Assembly (NCBI GenBank): GCA_025463925.1
Contig: JAODBK010000049.1
Location: 47,535-111,534, forward strand
Direction of reading: 5' to 3'
DNA length: 64,000 bases
DNA from: Acidimicrobiales bacterium
GTDB lineage: Bacteria; Actinomycetota; Acidimicrobiia; Acidimicrobiales; AC-14
The stretch's first letter is position 1; each line of letters starts with the position of its first letter. The notes under the pieces are model-generated. The model was not told the DNA's origin and did not search any database. It was given only the letters and a program-made list of their open reading frames with translations. The translations under genes were made by a program, and so were the position numbers. Shown here in pieces: positions 34,582 to 41,616 of the stretch.

Positions 34582-35087
34582 CCGCGGACGCGCTGCTCCG
34601 TCGGGTGGCCGACGAGCTGGAGGTGCGCGAGCTGCTGGCCCGCTACTCGCGCGGCGTCGATCGTGCCGACTGGGACCTGTTGCGCTCGTGCTTCTCCGAC
34701 GATGCCGAGCTCGACTACGGGCAGGTCAAGGGTTCGCCCGACGAGTTCATCGCGTTCGCCCGGTCGGGCCTGGCCGCGATGACGGCGCTGCTCCACACGC
34801 AGGGCCAGTCGTGGCTCCGCATCGACGGCGCCACCGGCGTCGGCGAGACGTACGTGACGGCCTACCACCGGATGCCGGCTGCCGGCGACGGGTCGCAGGA
34901 CCTGATCGTCGGTGCCCGCTACGTCGACCGCTTCGCGCGCCGCGACGACCGGTGGCTCATCGTGCGCCGCACCATGGTCTACGACTGGACGACGCTCACG
35001 CCGGTACCGGCCCAGCTCGACGATCCGACCCTGGTGGTGGGGCGGCGCGACCGCAACGACCCGTCCTACGAGATCCTCCAACCGTGA
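34578..35087 (+). CDS. NTF2/SnoaL-like small protein
   Basis: 169 residues with the alpha+beta cone fold signature: DELEVRELLARYSRGVDRADWDLLRSCFSDDAELDYG and a C-terminal RYVDRFARRDDRWLIVRRTM. Family members act as ring-closing cyclases, isomerases, dehydratases or limonene-epoxide-hydrolase-type enzymes. Asp and His residues (D28, D31, H98-type) could be catalytic. It is coupled to the aconitase small subunit (ATGA). Two related minus-strand genes and one plus-strand gene lie at 38.6-41.6 kb. Confidence 0.8.
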   Translation: MTADALLRRVADELEVRELLARYSRGVDRADWDLLRSCFSDDAELDYGQVKGSPDEFIAFARSGLAAMTALLHTQGQSWLRIDGATGVGETYVTAYHRMPAAGDGSQDLIVGARYVDRFARRDDRWLIVRRTMVYDWTTLTPVPAQLDDPTLVVGRRDRNDPSYEILQP

Positions 35088-35101
35088 CCAAAGGAGAGCC
35101 T

Positions 35102-35392
35102 GTGTTCCGCCTCATCATCCTCATGCAGCTCAAGGAAGGCGTCGACCCCAAGCCGTTCATCGACGCGCTCCACGAGATGCCGAAGACCGTCCCGTCGATC
35201 AAGAGCTCGGTGGCGACGCCCGACCTCGGGCTGACCAAGGAGTACGGACACAACTCCACCTTCGCGTGGATCGCCGAGTTCGAGAATCAGGCCGGCTGGG
35301 AGGCCTACATCGCGACCGACGAGCACAACGCGTTCTACGACTTGTACAAGGACGACGTCGAGCAGTTCCTCGTGAACCAATGGCAGTTCTGA
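35102..35392 (+). CDS. Dabb-domain (A/B barrel) small protein
   Basis: 96 residues, GTG start behind AAAGGAGAG. Beginning FRLIILMQLKEG and with MPKTVPSIKSSVATPDLG and YATDEHNAFYD-like elements, it matches the stress-responsive A/B barrel (Dabb) family of dimeric ferredoxin-like proteins. Some members are polyketide cyclases or EthD-like helpers, others have no known activity. A second Dabb protein ends this operon at 38240. Confidence 0.78.
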   Translation: MFRLIILMQLKEGVDPKPFIDALHEMPKTVPSIKSSVATPDLGLTKEYGHNSTFAWIAEFENQAGWEAYIATDEHNAFYDLYKDDVEQFLVNQWQF

Positions 35393-35414
35393 CCGTGGCC
35401 GTGGGGACGCCTTG

Positions 35415-36215
35415 ATGGCCGGCGTGGCCGGCAAGGTCGCCATCGTCACCGGCGGCGCCGGCGGCATCGGTGCCGCGGTCGTCGGCACCCTCGCCGCGCG
35501 CGGGGCGGCGGTCGTCGTGGCCGACATGGTCGGCGACGCCGCCGACGCGGTCGCCGCCGACATCGTCAAGAACGGCGGCCGGGCGATCCCGGTCGAGGTC
35601 GACGTCGCCGACGAAGCGTCGGTCGTGGCGATGATCGCGGCGGCGGTCGACGCCTTCGGCCGGCTCGACATCGTCCACAACAACGCCGCCGCGATGGGAG
35701 ACGACGTGCTGGGTCGTGACGGCGACCTGACCACCATGGCGGTGGAGGTGTGGGACACGACGATGGCGGTCGACCTGCGGGGCCCGATGCTGGCCTGCAA
35801 GCACGCCATCCCGATCATGGTGGAGCAGGGCGGCGGATCGATCGTCAACACCGCGTCCGTCGCGGCCCACGCCGGCGACATGCAGTTCATGGCCTACGGC
35901 GCGGCCAAGGCGGGCCTGGTGAACCTCACCAAGGCCATCGCCACGCGCTACGGCAAGGCCAACGTCCGCTGCAATGCGATCGCACCCGGCATGATCCTCA
36001 CGCCGACCGCCCAGCAACGACTGAGCGCCGACGTCATCGACATGGTGATGCGGCATCACCTGACGACTCGCGTCGGCACGCCGCAGGACATCGCCGAGGC
36101 GGTGGCCTTCCTGTCGTCCGACGAGGCCGGCTACATCACCGGTCACGTCCTCTTCGTCGACGGTGGCGTCACCGCGCACCTTCCGCACGTCGCAGACATG
36201 TACGAATCGGTTTAG
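35415..36215 (+). CDS. SDR-family dehydrogenase
   Basis: About 266 residues. TGGAGGIG binds the nucleotide, VVADM suggests NAD preference, HNNAAA replaces the usual NNAG, and NTASVAAHAG with YGAAKAG supplies Ser, Tyr and Lys. DGGVTAHLP is near the C-terminus. It should oxidise or reduce a hydroxyl in the pathway. A TTG one codon upstream is an alternative start. It lies between the Dabb gene and the FadH-like gene in the operon. Confidence 0.88.
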   Translation: MAGVAGKVAIVTGGAGGIGAAVVGTLAARGAAVVVADMVGDAADAVAADIVKNGGRAIPVEVDVADEASVVAMIAAAVDAFGRLDIVHNNAAAMGDDVLGRDGDLTTMAVEVWDTTMAVDLRGPMLACKHAIPIMVEQGGGSIVNTASVAAHAGDMQFMAYGAAKAGLVNLTKAIATRYGKANVRCNAIAPGMILTPTAQQRLSADVIDMVMRHHLTTRVGTPQDIAEAVAFLSSDEAGYITGHVLFVDGGVTAHLPHVADMYESV

Positions 36216-36225
36216 GAGAGTGACC

Positions 36226-38229
36226 ATGGATTACCCCAACCTTTTGAGCCCGCTGCAGGTCGGACCGGTCGAGCTGCGCTGTCGCGTCCTCATGGGCGCG
36301 CACTTCACGATGTTCGCCGAGGCCAACGTCCGGTTCGGCGAGCCCGGCTACTACGGCGAGCGGATGGGGCAGTACCTCGCCGATCGGGCCAAGGGTGGCG
36401 TGGGCGCGGTCATCGTCGGGCAGACCTCGATCCACCCGACGACCGCGTACCAGATGCCGAACAACGCCCAGGCGTGGACCGAGGAGGCGATCCCGCACTT
36501 CGAGCGTTTGACGTCGCTCGTGCACGAGCACGGTGCCAAGGCGTTCATCCAACTCACCCACAACGGCGCGGTCAACCACGCGCCTTCGAGCAAGCTCCCG
36601 GTGTGGGCCCCGTCGGCGGTCACCGCCTTCTTCGAGACCGCCAAGCCGATGGAGAAGGACGAGATCCGTGAGCTGGTCGACTATTGGGCCTTGTGCGCGC
36701 GCAACGCGGTGCGCGGCGGGTTCGACGGCATCGAGATCCAGGCCGCCCACGGATACTTGCTGCACCAGTTCCTCTCCGACCGGTACAACCACCGCACCGA
36801 CGAGTACGGCGGCACGTTGGCGAACCGGATGCGCTTCGTTGCCGAGGTGAGCGAGGCGGTCCGGGAGGCCGTCAGCGACCAGGGCGTCGCGGTGGGTCTG
36901 CGGCTCGTCGGCGACGAAGACGTGCAGATGCCGGGGGGTGTCACCACGGATGACGCCGGCGAGGTCGCCCGTGCCCTGGAGGAGCGCGGCCTGGTCGACT
37001 TCCTCAACGTCAGCATCGGCATCTCGGGTGCCGGCATGGTCCGCACCAACTACGCCCCGCACGAGGCCGCGGTCTACGCCGCGGCCGCGGTCCGCAAGGC
37101 CGTCGAGAGCACGCCGGTGTTCGCGGTGCACCGCATCATCACGCCCGACGAAGCCGAGGGCATCCTCGCCCGCGGCGAGGCCGACGCCGTCACGCTGGTG
37201 CGGGCCCTCATCGCCGATCCCGAGTGGGTGAACAAGGCTCGGGACGGGAAGGCGGCGTCGATCCGCCGCTGCACCGGCTCCAACCAGAGCTGCCTCGGCA
37301 ACATGATGGCGGGCTGGCCGGTGAACTGCGTGCAGAACCCGGCGGTCGGGCGGGAGAACGAGCTGGGCCTCGGCACCATGGAGCCGGCGGCCACGCCGAA
37401 GCGGGTGGTCGTCATCGGCGGCGGGCCCGCCGGGCTCGAGGCGGCGTGGGTCGCGGCCGCCCGCGGCCACTCGGTGACACTGCTCGAGCGGTCGGATCAC
37501 CTGGGCGGCAAGATCCGGCTGGCGCAGGCGCTGCCCGGTCGCGACGAGCTGCGTCATTTCGCCGACTGGCGGATCGACGAGTGCGAACGTCGGGGCGTCG
37601 AGATCCGTCTCGGCGTGGCGGCCGATGTCGACAGTGTCGTGGCGCTCGAACCGGACGCGGTGGTCGTCGCGACCGGCGGTCGCGCCAGCGTGGCCGGGCC
37701 GAGCTACTACCACCCGACCCCGGTCCCGGGCTCGGACCAGACCTGGGTGCTCGACCACGAGGCCGCGCTCCGGCAGGCCCTCGACGGTGGTGGCGACCTG
37801 GGCCGCCGGGTCCTCATCCTCGACGCGGTGGGCCACATCGAGGCGATCGGCCTCGGTGAGCTGCTGGCGTCGCAAGGCCGCGAGGTCATCGGCGTCACCT
37901 CGTTGCCGTCCCCCATAGCGCTCGACTTCGAGACCGCGGCGGTTGCCCTGCCGCGCGCGGTGCAGGCCGGCATGCAATGGCGGCCGAACACGGTGCTGAT
38001 GGAGATCGGCGACCACACCGCGACGCTGCTCGACGTGCTGTCGAACGCGGTCGAGATCGTCGAGGCCGTCGACACCGTCGTCATCCGGACGCACGGGTAT
38101 GCGGAGGCCGACCTGTTCTTCGCCTTGGAGCAGCGCCTGCCCGAGGTGGTACGGGTCGGCGATGCCGTCGCCGTGCGCTACTGCGACCGAGCCATCTACG
38201 ACGGCCACCTGGCCGGCCGCGGGCTCTGA
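36226..38229 (+). CDS. FadH/BaiCD-like FMN/FAD enoate reductase with altered iron-sulfur site
   Basis: 667 residues. An old-yellow-enzyme FMN barrel (about 1-345) with QLTHNGAVNH, GFDGIEIQAAHGYLLHQF and RYNHRTDEYGG, then an iron-sulfur segment, then an FAD/NAD fold (VVVIGGGPAGLEAA). This is the layout of 2,4-dienoyl-CoA reductase and bile-acid BaiCD/BaiH enzymes. The cluster segment reads C349-T-G-S352-N-Q-S-C356-(11)-C368; S352 stands where the family usually has a second Cys. The cluster may have a Ser or water ligand or be lost. ATG behind TTAGGAGAG. The likely role is to reduce a conjugated C=C bond in the pathway. Confidence 0.88.
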   Translation: MDYPNLLSPLQVGPVELRCRVLMGAHFTMFAEANVRFGEPGYYGERMGQYLADRAKGGVGAVIVGQTSIHPTTAYQMPNNAQAWTEEAIPHFERLTSLVHEHGAKAFIQLTHNGAVNHAPSSKLPVWAPSAVTAFFETAKPMEKDEIRELVDYWALCARNAVRGGFDGIEIQAAHGYLLHQFLSDRYNHRTDEYGGTLANRMRFVAEVSEAVREAVSDQGVAVGLRLVGDEDVQMPGGVTTDDAGEVARALEERGLVDFLNVSIGISGAGMVRTNYAPHEAAVYAAAAVRKAVESTPVFAVHRIITPDEAEGILARGEADAVTLVRALIADPEWVNKARDGKAASIRRCTGSNQSCLGNMMAGWPVNCVQNPAVGRENELGLGTMEPAATPKRVVVIGGGPAGLEAAWVAAARGHSVTLLERSDHLGGKIRLAQALPGRDELRHFADWRIDECERRGVEIRLGVAADVDSVVALEPDAVVVATGGRASVAGPSYYHPTPVPGSDQTWVLDHEAALRQALDGGGDLGRRVLILDAVGHIEAIGLGELLASQGREVIGVTSLPSPIALDFETAAVALPRAVQAGMQWRPNTVLMEIGDHTATLLDVLSNAVEIVEAVDTVVIRTHGYAEADLFFALEQRLPEVVRVGDAVAVRYCDRAIYDGHLAGRGL

Positions 38230-38239
38230 GGAGGATCTG

Positions 38240-38545
38240 ATGTTCCGGATGATCGCGTTGGTCCGACTCAAGGACGACAACGATGTGGACTCGGTGATGG
38301 CCGCCGCCAGGGAGATGATCGGGCGCGAGCCGCTCATCAAGTCAGGGCATGTCGGCAAGGGACTGCGACTGTTCGAGGAGTACGGCGTGCCGCACGCCCA
38401 CTACTCGGTGCTCCTCGACTTCGAGGACGAGGACTCGTGGCGGACCTATGTCGCCAACGAGCCGCACCAGACGTTCGACGCCCTGGCCGCCGACAAGGTC
38501 GAGACGGTCGTCGCGACGCAGTACGTCATCCCCGAGCTGTCATAG
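38240..38545 (+). CDS. Dabb-domain small protein, last gene of the operon
   Basis: 101 residues, ATG behind GAGGAGGA. FRMIALVRLKDD, HAHYSVLLDFEDEDSW and TFDALAADKVETVVATQY fit the A/B-barrel Dabb fold, and it is a paralogue of the protein at 35102. The histidines in GVPHAHYS may be functional. Its TAG stop lies at the loop of a perfect 16-bp hairpin. Confidence 0.78.
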   Translation: MFRMIALVRLKDDNDVDSVMAAAREMIGREPLIKSGHVGKGLRLFEEYGVPHAHYSVLLDFEDEDSWRTYVANEPHQTFDALAADKVETVVATQYVIPELS

Positions 38546-38559
38546 CTCGGGGATGACGT
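38523..38559. terminator. Bidirectional terminator hairpin with perfect 16-bp arms
   Basis: ACGTCATCCCCGAGCT (38523-38538) pairs perfectly with 38544-38559 around the 5-nt loop GTCAT. The loop edge contains the TAG stop of the plus-strand Dabb gene, and the minus-strand NTF2-like gene ends 7 bp beyond the right arm. It closes the 14-gene operon and the convergent operon. Confidence 0.75.
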
Positions 38560-38565
38560 TCGCGT

Positions 38566-38973
38566 TCAGCTCAAGAAGCTGTTGAGCTGCGGAATGTCGT
38601 TGGCGTAGTCCCAGATCTCCGCGACGCGGTCGCCTTCGATCCGCCAACGCACGAGCATCTCGGTGTCCAGGCGGGCGGAGTCCGGCCCGCGGCCGGCGGA
38701 CTCGTGGTGATAGCTCGCCACGACCTGGTCACTGGCCAGGACACCCCCGACGTCGAGCCGATGGTCGCCGCCCGTCAACTGGATGACGTAGTCGTACGTC
38801 GCCAGGACCCGGTCGCGCCCGACGTGGTCGCCGGCGATGGGGCTGGCCCCGCGGGGGAAGTGGCGGACGCAGTCTTCGGAGAGCAACTGCTCGATCAGGG
38901 CCACGTCGTGCTTGTTGATCGCGTCGTAGACGTCGTGCACGAGGGCGATCCGATCCTCGGCAGTGGTGATCAA
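38566..38973 (-). CDS. NTF2/SnoaL-like small protein
   Basis: 135 residues. AEDRIALVHDVYDAINKHDVALIEQLLSEDC-type helices (AINKHDVALIEQLL) followed by VRHFPRG and a C-terminal EMLVRWRIEGDRVAEIWDY fit the NTF2-like ester-cyclase/SnoaL fold. The TTG start overlaps the TGA of the upstream gene, with AAGGGGGAG 5 bp before it. It is probably a paralogue of its neighbour, giving a two-gene set on the minus strand that converges on the catabolic operon. Confidence 0.78.
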   Translation of the reverse strand: MITTAEDRIALVHDVYDAINKHDVALIEQLLSEDCVRHFPRGASPIAGDHVGRDRVLATYDYVIQLTGGDHRLDVGGVLASDQVVASYHHESAGRGPDSARLDTEMLVRWRIEGDRVAEIWDYANDIPQLNSFLS

Positions 38974-39440
38974 AAGAACTCCCCCTTGTGCTCCTCGTCC
39001 TGGATGTACTCCCACATCTCCTGGATCTGGCCGTCGGCGACGTGCCACCGGATGGCGACGTCGAAGTCGAACTTCGCGCCGTCGGAGGCGCGCACGCCGT
39101 AGTCGCGGTTGAAGCTGATCACGCATTCGTCATCCGCGAGGATCTCGCCGATCACCGAGTTGAACTCGCTCGAGATCGACACCACGTGGGCGAAGGCTTC
39201 TTCGATGTAGGCCCGTCCCTGGTGGTCGCCCATGAGCGTGCCGCGGCCCTTCGGCGCGTGCCACGTGAAGTGCTCGGCGTACGCATCGGCGAAGAGGTCC
39301 TGCTCGATCGTCGAGTCGTAGAGGCGCTGGATGAGCTTGATGCGCTCCTCTGCGCTGTCGATCGACCTGGTGTCCGCCCGTTCCGTCAACGGCCTCGCCT
39401 CCCCGACGTCGGCTCCATCCTTCGGGGTGAACGATGGCAT
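38970..39440 (-). CDS. NTF2/SnoaL-like small protein
   Basis: About 156 residues. The conserved part begins at AEERIKLIQRLYDSTIEQDLF and continues through HFTWHAPKGRGTLMGDHQGR to RWHVADGQIQEMWEYI, an NTF2-like cone. Three starts are possible: GTG at 39473, ATG at 39440 and TTG at 39389. The TTG has the best ribosome binding site (GGGGAGG) and gives a protein the length of its neighbour. The gene follows the acyl-CoA synthetase by a short gap and overlaps the next NTF2-like gene. Confidence 0.75.
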   Translation of the reverse strand: MPSFTPKDGADVGEARPLTERADTRSIDSAEERIKLIQRLYDSTIEQDLFADAYAEHFTWHAPKGRGTLMGDHQGRAYIEEAFAHVVSISSEFNSVIGEILADDECVISFNRDYGVRASDGAKFDFDVAIRWHVADGQIQEMWEYIQDEEHKGEFF

Positions 39441-39490
39441 GGCGTGCCGGACATCCGGCGGCGCCGATTCCACCCAGTGGAACCCGTGCC

Positions 39491-41098
39491 TCAGCCGGCG
39501 GCGGTCCCGCCGAACCGGCGGCGGGCGTCCTGTTGCAGCTCACCTTTGGCGACCTTGCCGCCCGACGAGCGGGGGAGCGCGGCCATCACGACGAGGTGCT
39601 CGGGGAACCACTCCTTCGACACCCCGCGCTCGGCGAGGTGCGCGACCACGTCGTCGAGCGTGATCGTCACGCCGGCGCGCGGCTCGATGTAGGCGCACAC
39701 CCGCTCGCCGAAGACCGGGTCCGGAGCGGCGACGGCCGCGACCATGGCCACCCCGGGATGGGTGCCGATCTCGTCCTCGACCGCTCCGGCGCTGATGTTC
39801 TTGCCGCCGCGGATGATGAAGTCGGACAGGCGGCCGATGACCCGCAGGTAGCCGTCCTCGTCGATCTCGACGATGTCACCCATGAGCATCCAGCCGTCGG
39901 TGGTGAACAAGGTCGCGTTGGCCGCTTCGTCGCCCCAGTAGCCGATGCACGTCGCCGGGCCGCGGCCGGCCGGCTGGCCGGCGCGGGTCGTCGCCGTCAC
40001 TTCCGCGCCCGTGTCCGGGTCGAACACTCGCACCGACATGTCCTCGATGACGGCGCCGGCGGTCCGCAAGCGGCGATCTCGCGTGTCGATGAGGCGTGTC
40101 CGGCTGAGCGCCCCGGTCTCGTTGGAGCCGTAGAACTGCAGCACCGCGGCGCCGGTGACCTCCTCGAACTCCACCGCCCGCTCGTACGGGACCGCCTCGC
40201 CCCCAGTGAACATGGCCCGCAGTGACGAGAGGTCGGCGCGGTGATCGGCCAACGCGTTGAGGAGCATGATGAACTGCGTGCTCACGCAGCAGAGCACCGT
40301 GGCCCGCTCCCGTTCGATCAGGTCGAGCGCGGTGCGGGCGTCGAACCGGTCCATGACGACGGTGGGGCAACCGAGGATGGCCGGCGAGAAGTGCGACGTC
40401 CACAGGCCGAAGCCGAACGGCGTCGGCACCAGCGACATGAACACGTCGTGATCGTCGAGCTGGCCGGCCTCGGCCGCGAGCTGGTGGAAGTAGAACCAGC
40501 GGTTCTGGGTGTGCATGACGCATTTGGGCAGCCCCGTCGTGCCCGACGTCGAGTTCAACATGAACAGGTCGTCCGGACCGAGCCATGGGCGGTCGCCGCC
40601 GCCGTCGCCGGCGCTGGGGAGCGGCGTGCCGGCCGCGTCGAGGAGCCGGCGGTCGTCGGCCGGAAGCGATGGGGCGACCACGGGCACGATCCCGTCGATC
40701 TCGACACCGCGGCCGGCCGAGGTGAGGAGCGCGCGCGCGCCGGTGAGATCCAGGAGGTGGCGGATCTCCCGGTCGCCGGCCCGGGCGCCGATGCCGACCG
40801 CCACCAGACCAGCCTTCTCGAGTGCGACCAGTGCGACGTGCACCGCAGGGCCGTCCGGGAGCAGCACCGCCACTCGCTGACCGGGTGACAGGCCAAGGCT
40901 CGCGAGTTGGCCGGCCCACGCGCTCGACGACTCGTCGTACTCGCGCCAACTGAAGCGGCGGTCACCGGCGACGAAGGCCACGTCCTCGCCGCGCGATTCC
41001 GACAGGTCGCGTATCCGCTGGGCCAGCGACACGTCGCCCCACCAGCCGGCGGCGCGGTACGCGCGAGCCACGTCAGGTTGAACCGCGGGACGCGTCAT
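39491..41098 (-). CDS. Acyl/aryl-CoA synthetase (AMP-forming ligase)
   Basis: 535 residues of the ANL superfamily. STSGTTGLPKCVMHTQ is the P-loop, YGSNETG the A5 motif, TTDGWMLMGDIVEIDEDG and GRLSDFIIRGGKNISA the hinge region, and SSGGKVAKGEL carries the C-terminal catalytic Lys. It activates a carboxylate to its CoA thioester. The overall pattern resembles benzoate- or cyclohexanecarboxylate-type ligases. Given the adjacent ring-cleavage operon, it may activate the acid released by the C-C hydrolase. The ATG at 41098 faces a divergent NTF2-like gene. Confidence 0.9.
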   Translation of the reverse strand: MTRPAVQPDVARAYRAAGWWGDVSLAQRIRDLSESRGEDVAFVAGDRRFSWREYDESSSAWAGQLASLGLSPGQRVAVLLPDGPAVHVALVALEKAGLVAVGIGARAGDREIRHLLDLTGARALLTSAGRGVEIDGIVPVVAPSLPADDRRLLDAAGTPLPSAGDGGGDRPWLGPDDLFMLNSTSGTTGLPKCVMHTQNRWFYFHQLAAEAGQLDDHDVFMSLVPTPFGFGLWTSHFSPAILGCPTVVMDRFDARTALDLIERERATVLCCVSTQFIMLLNALADHRADLSSLRAMFTGGEAVPYERAVEFEEVTGAAVLQFYGSNETGALSRTRLIDTRDRRLRTAGAVIEDMSVRVFDPDTGAEVTATTRAGQPAGRGPATCIGYWGDEAANATLFTTDGWMLMGDIVEIDEDGYLRVIGRLSDFIIRGGKNISAGAVEDEIGTHPGVAMVAAVAAPDPVFGERVCAYIEPRAGVTITLDDVVAHLAERGVSKEWFPEHLVVMAALPRSSGGKVAKGELQQDARRRFGGTAAG

Positions 41099-41102
41099 GA
41101 AG

Positions 41103-41126
41103 GCCGATGATACGGCCGACATCGGC
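41103..41126. promoter_or_regulatory. Inverted repeat GCCGATG-N10-CATCGGC in divergent promoter
   Basis: Perfect 7-bp arms 10 bp apart lie just upstream of the acyl-CoA synthetase ATG (41098, minus) and of the divergent NTF2-like gene. On the plus strand a TATCGT hexamer (41150-41155) sits 7 bp before the ATG at 41163, which would give a nearly leaderless message. The repeat could bind a regulator controlling both genes. Confidence 0.4.
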
Positions 41127-41162
41127 ATCGACGCGAGAGTGCCAGCCGCTATCGTCCATCGC

Positions 41163-41609
41163 ATGGAGACGCACGCCGCGATCAGCAACTTGGTGTTCAC
41201 CTATGCCGAACTGATCGATGCCGGCGACTTCCAACGGCTGGCCGAGTTGTTCGCGCACGCGGAGTTCACGTCCGAAGGCGACCCGGTGAGCCACCACGGA
41301 ACCGAGCAGGTGCTCGCGATCTACGAGCGCTTCACCCGCCGGTACGAGGACGGCACGCCGAAGACCAAGCACGTGACGACGAACCTCATCGTCCAGGTCG
41401 ACGAGGAGGCCGGGACGGCAACCGGCCGCTCCTACTTCACGGTGCTGCAGGCGGTTCCGGGTGCACTCGCGCTCCAACCGATCGTGGCCGGTCGCTACCG
41501 CGACGGCTTCGAACGGGTGGACGGCGCGTGGCGGTTCTCGGCGCGACACATCATCATCGACCTCATGGGCGACCTCAGCCACCACATGATGCAGGAGCTC
41601 CCCACCTGA
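41163..41609 (+). CDS. NTF2/SnoaL-like small protein
   Basis: 148 residues. METHAAISNLVFTYAELIDAGDFQRLAELFAHAEF-type helices, then HHGTEQVLAIYERFTRRY, TKHVTTNLIVQVDEE and AGRYRDGFERVDGAW, is a SnoaL_4-like cone fold, as in many small proteins of actinobacterial steroid and aromatic clusters. The ATG at 41163 has no ribosome binding site but has a TATCGT hexamer 7 bp upstream, consistent with leaderless translation. It converges on the GGDEF-EAL gene with a 7-bp gap. Confidence 0.8.
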   Translation: METHAAISNLVFTYAELIDAGDFQRLAELFAHAEFTSEGDPVSHHGTEQVLAIYERFTRRYEDGTPKTKHVTTNLIVQVDEEAGTATGRSYFTVLQAVPGALALQPIVAGRYRDGFERVDGAWRFSARHIIIDLMGDLSHHMMQELPT

Positions 41610-41616
41610 CTCCGCG

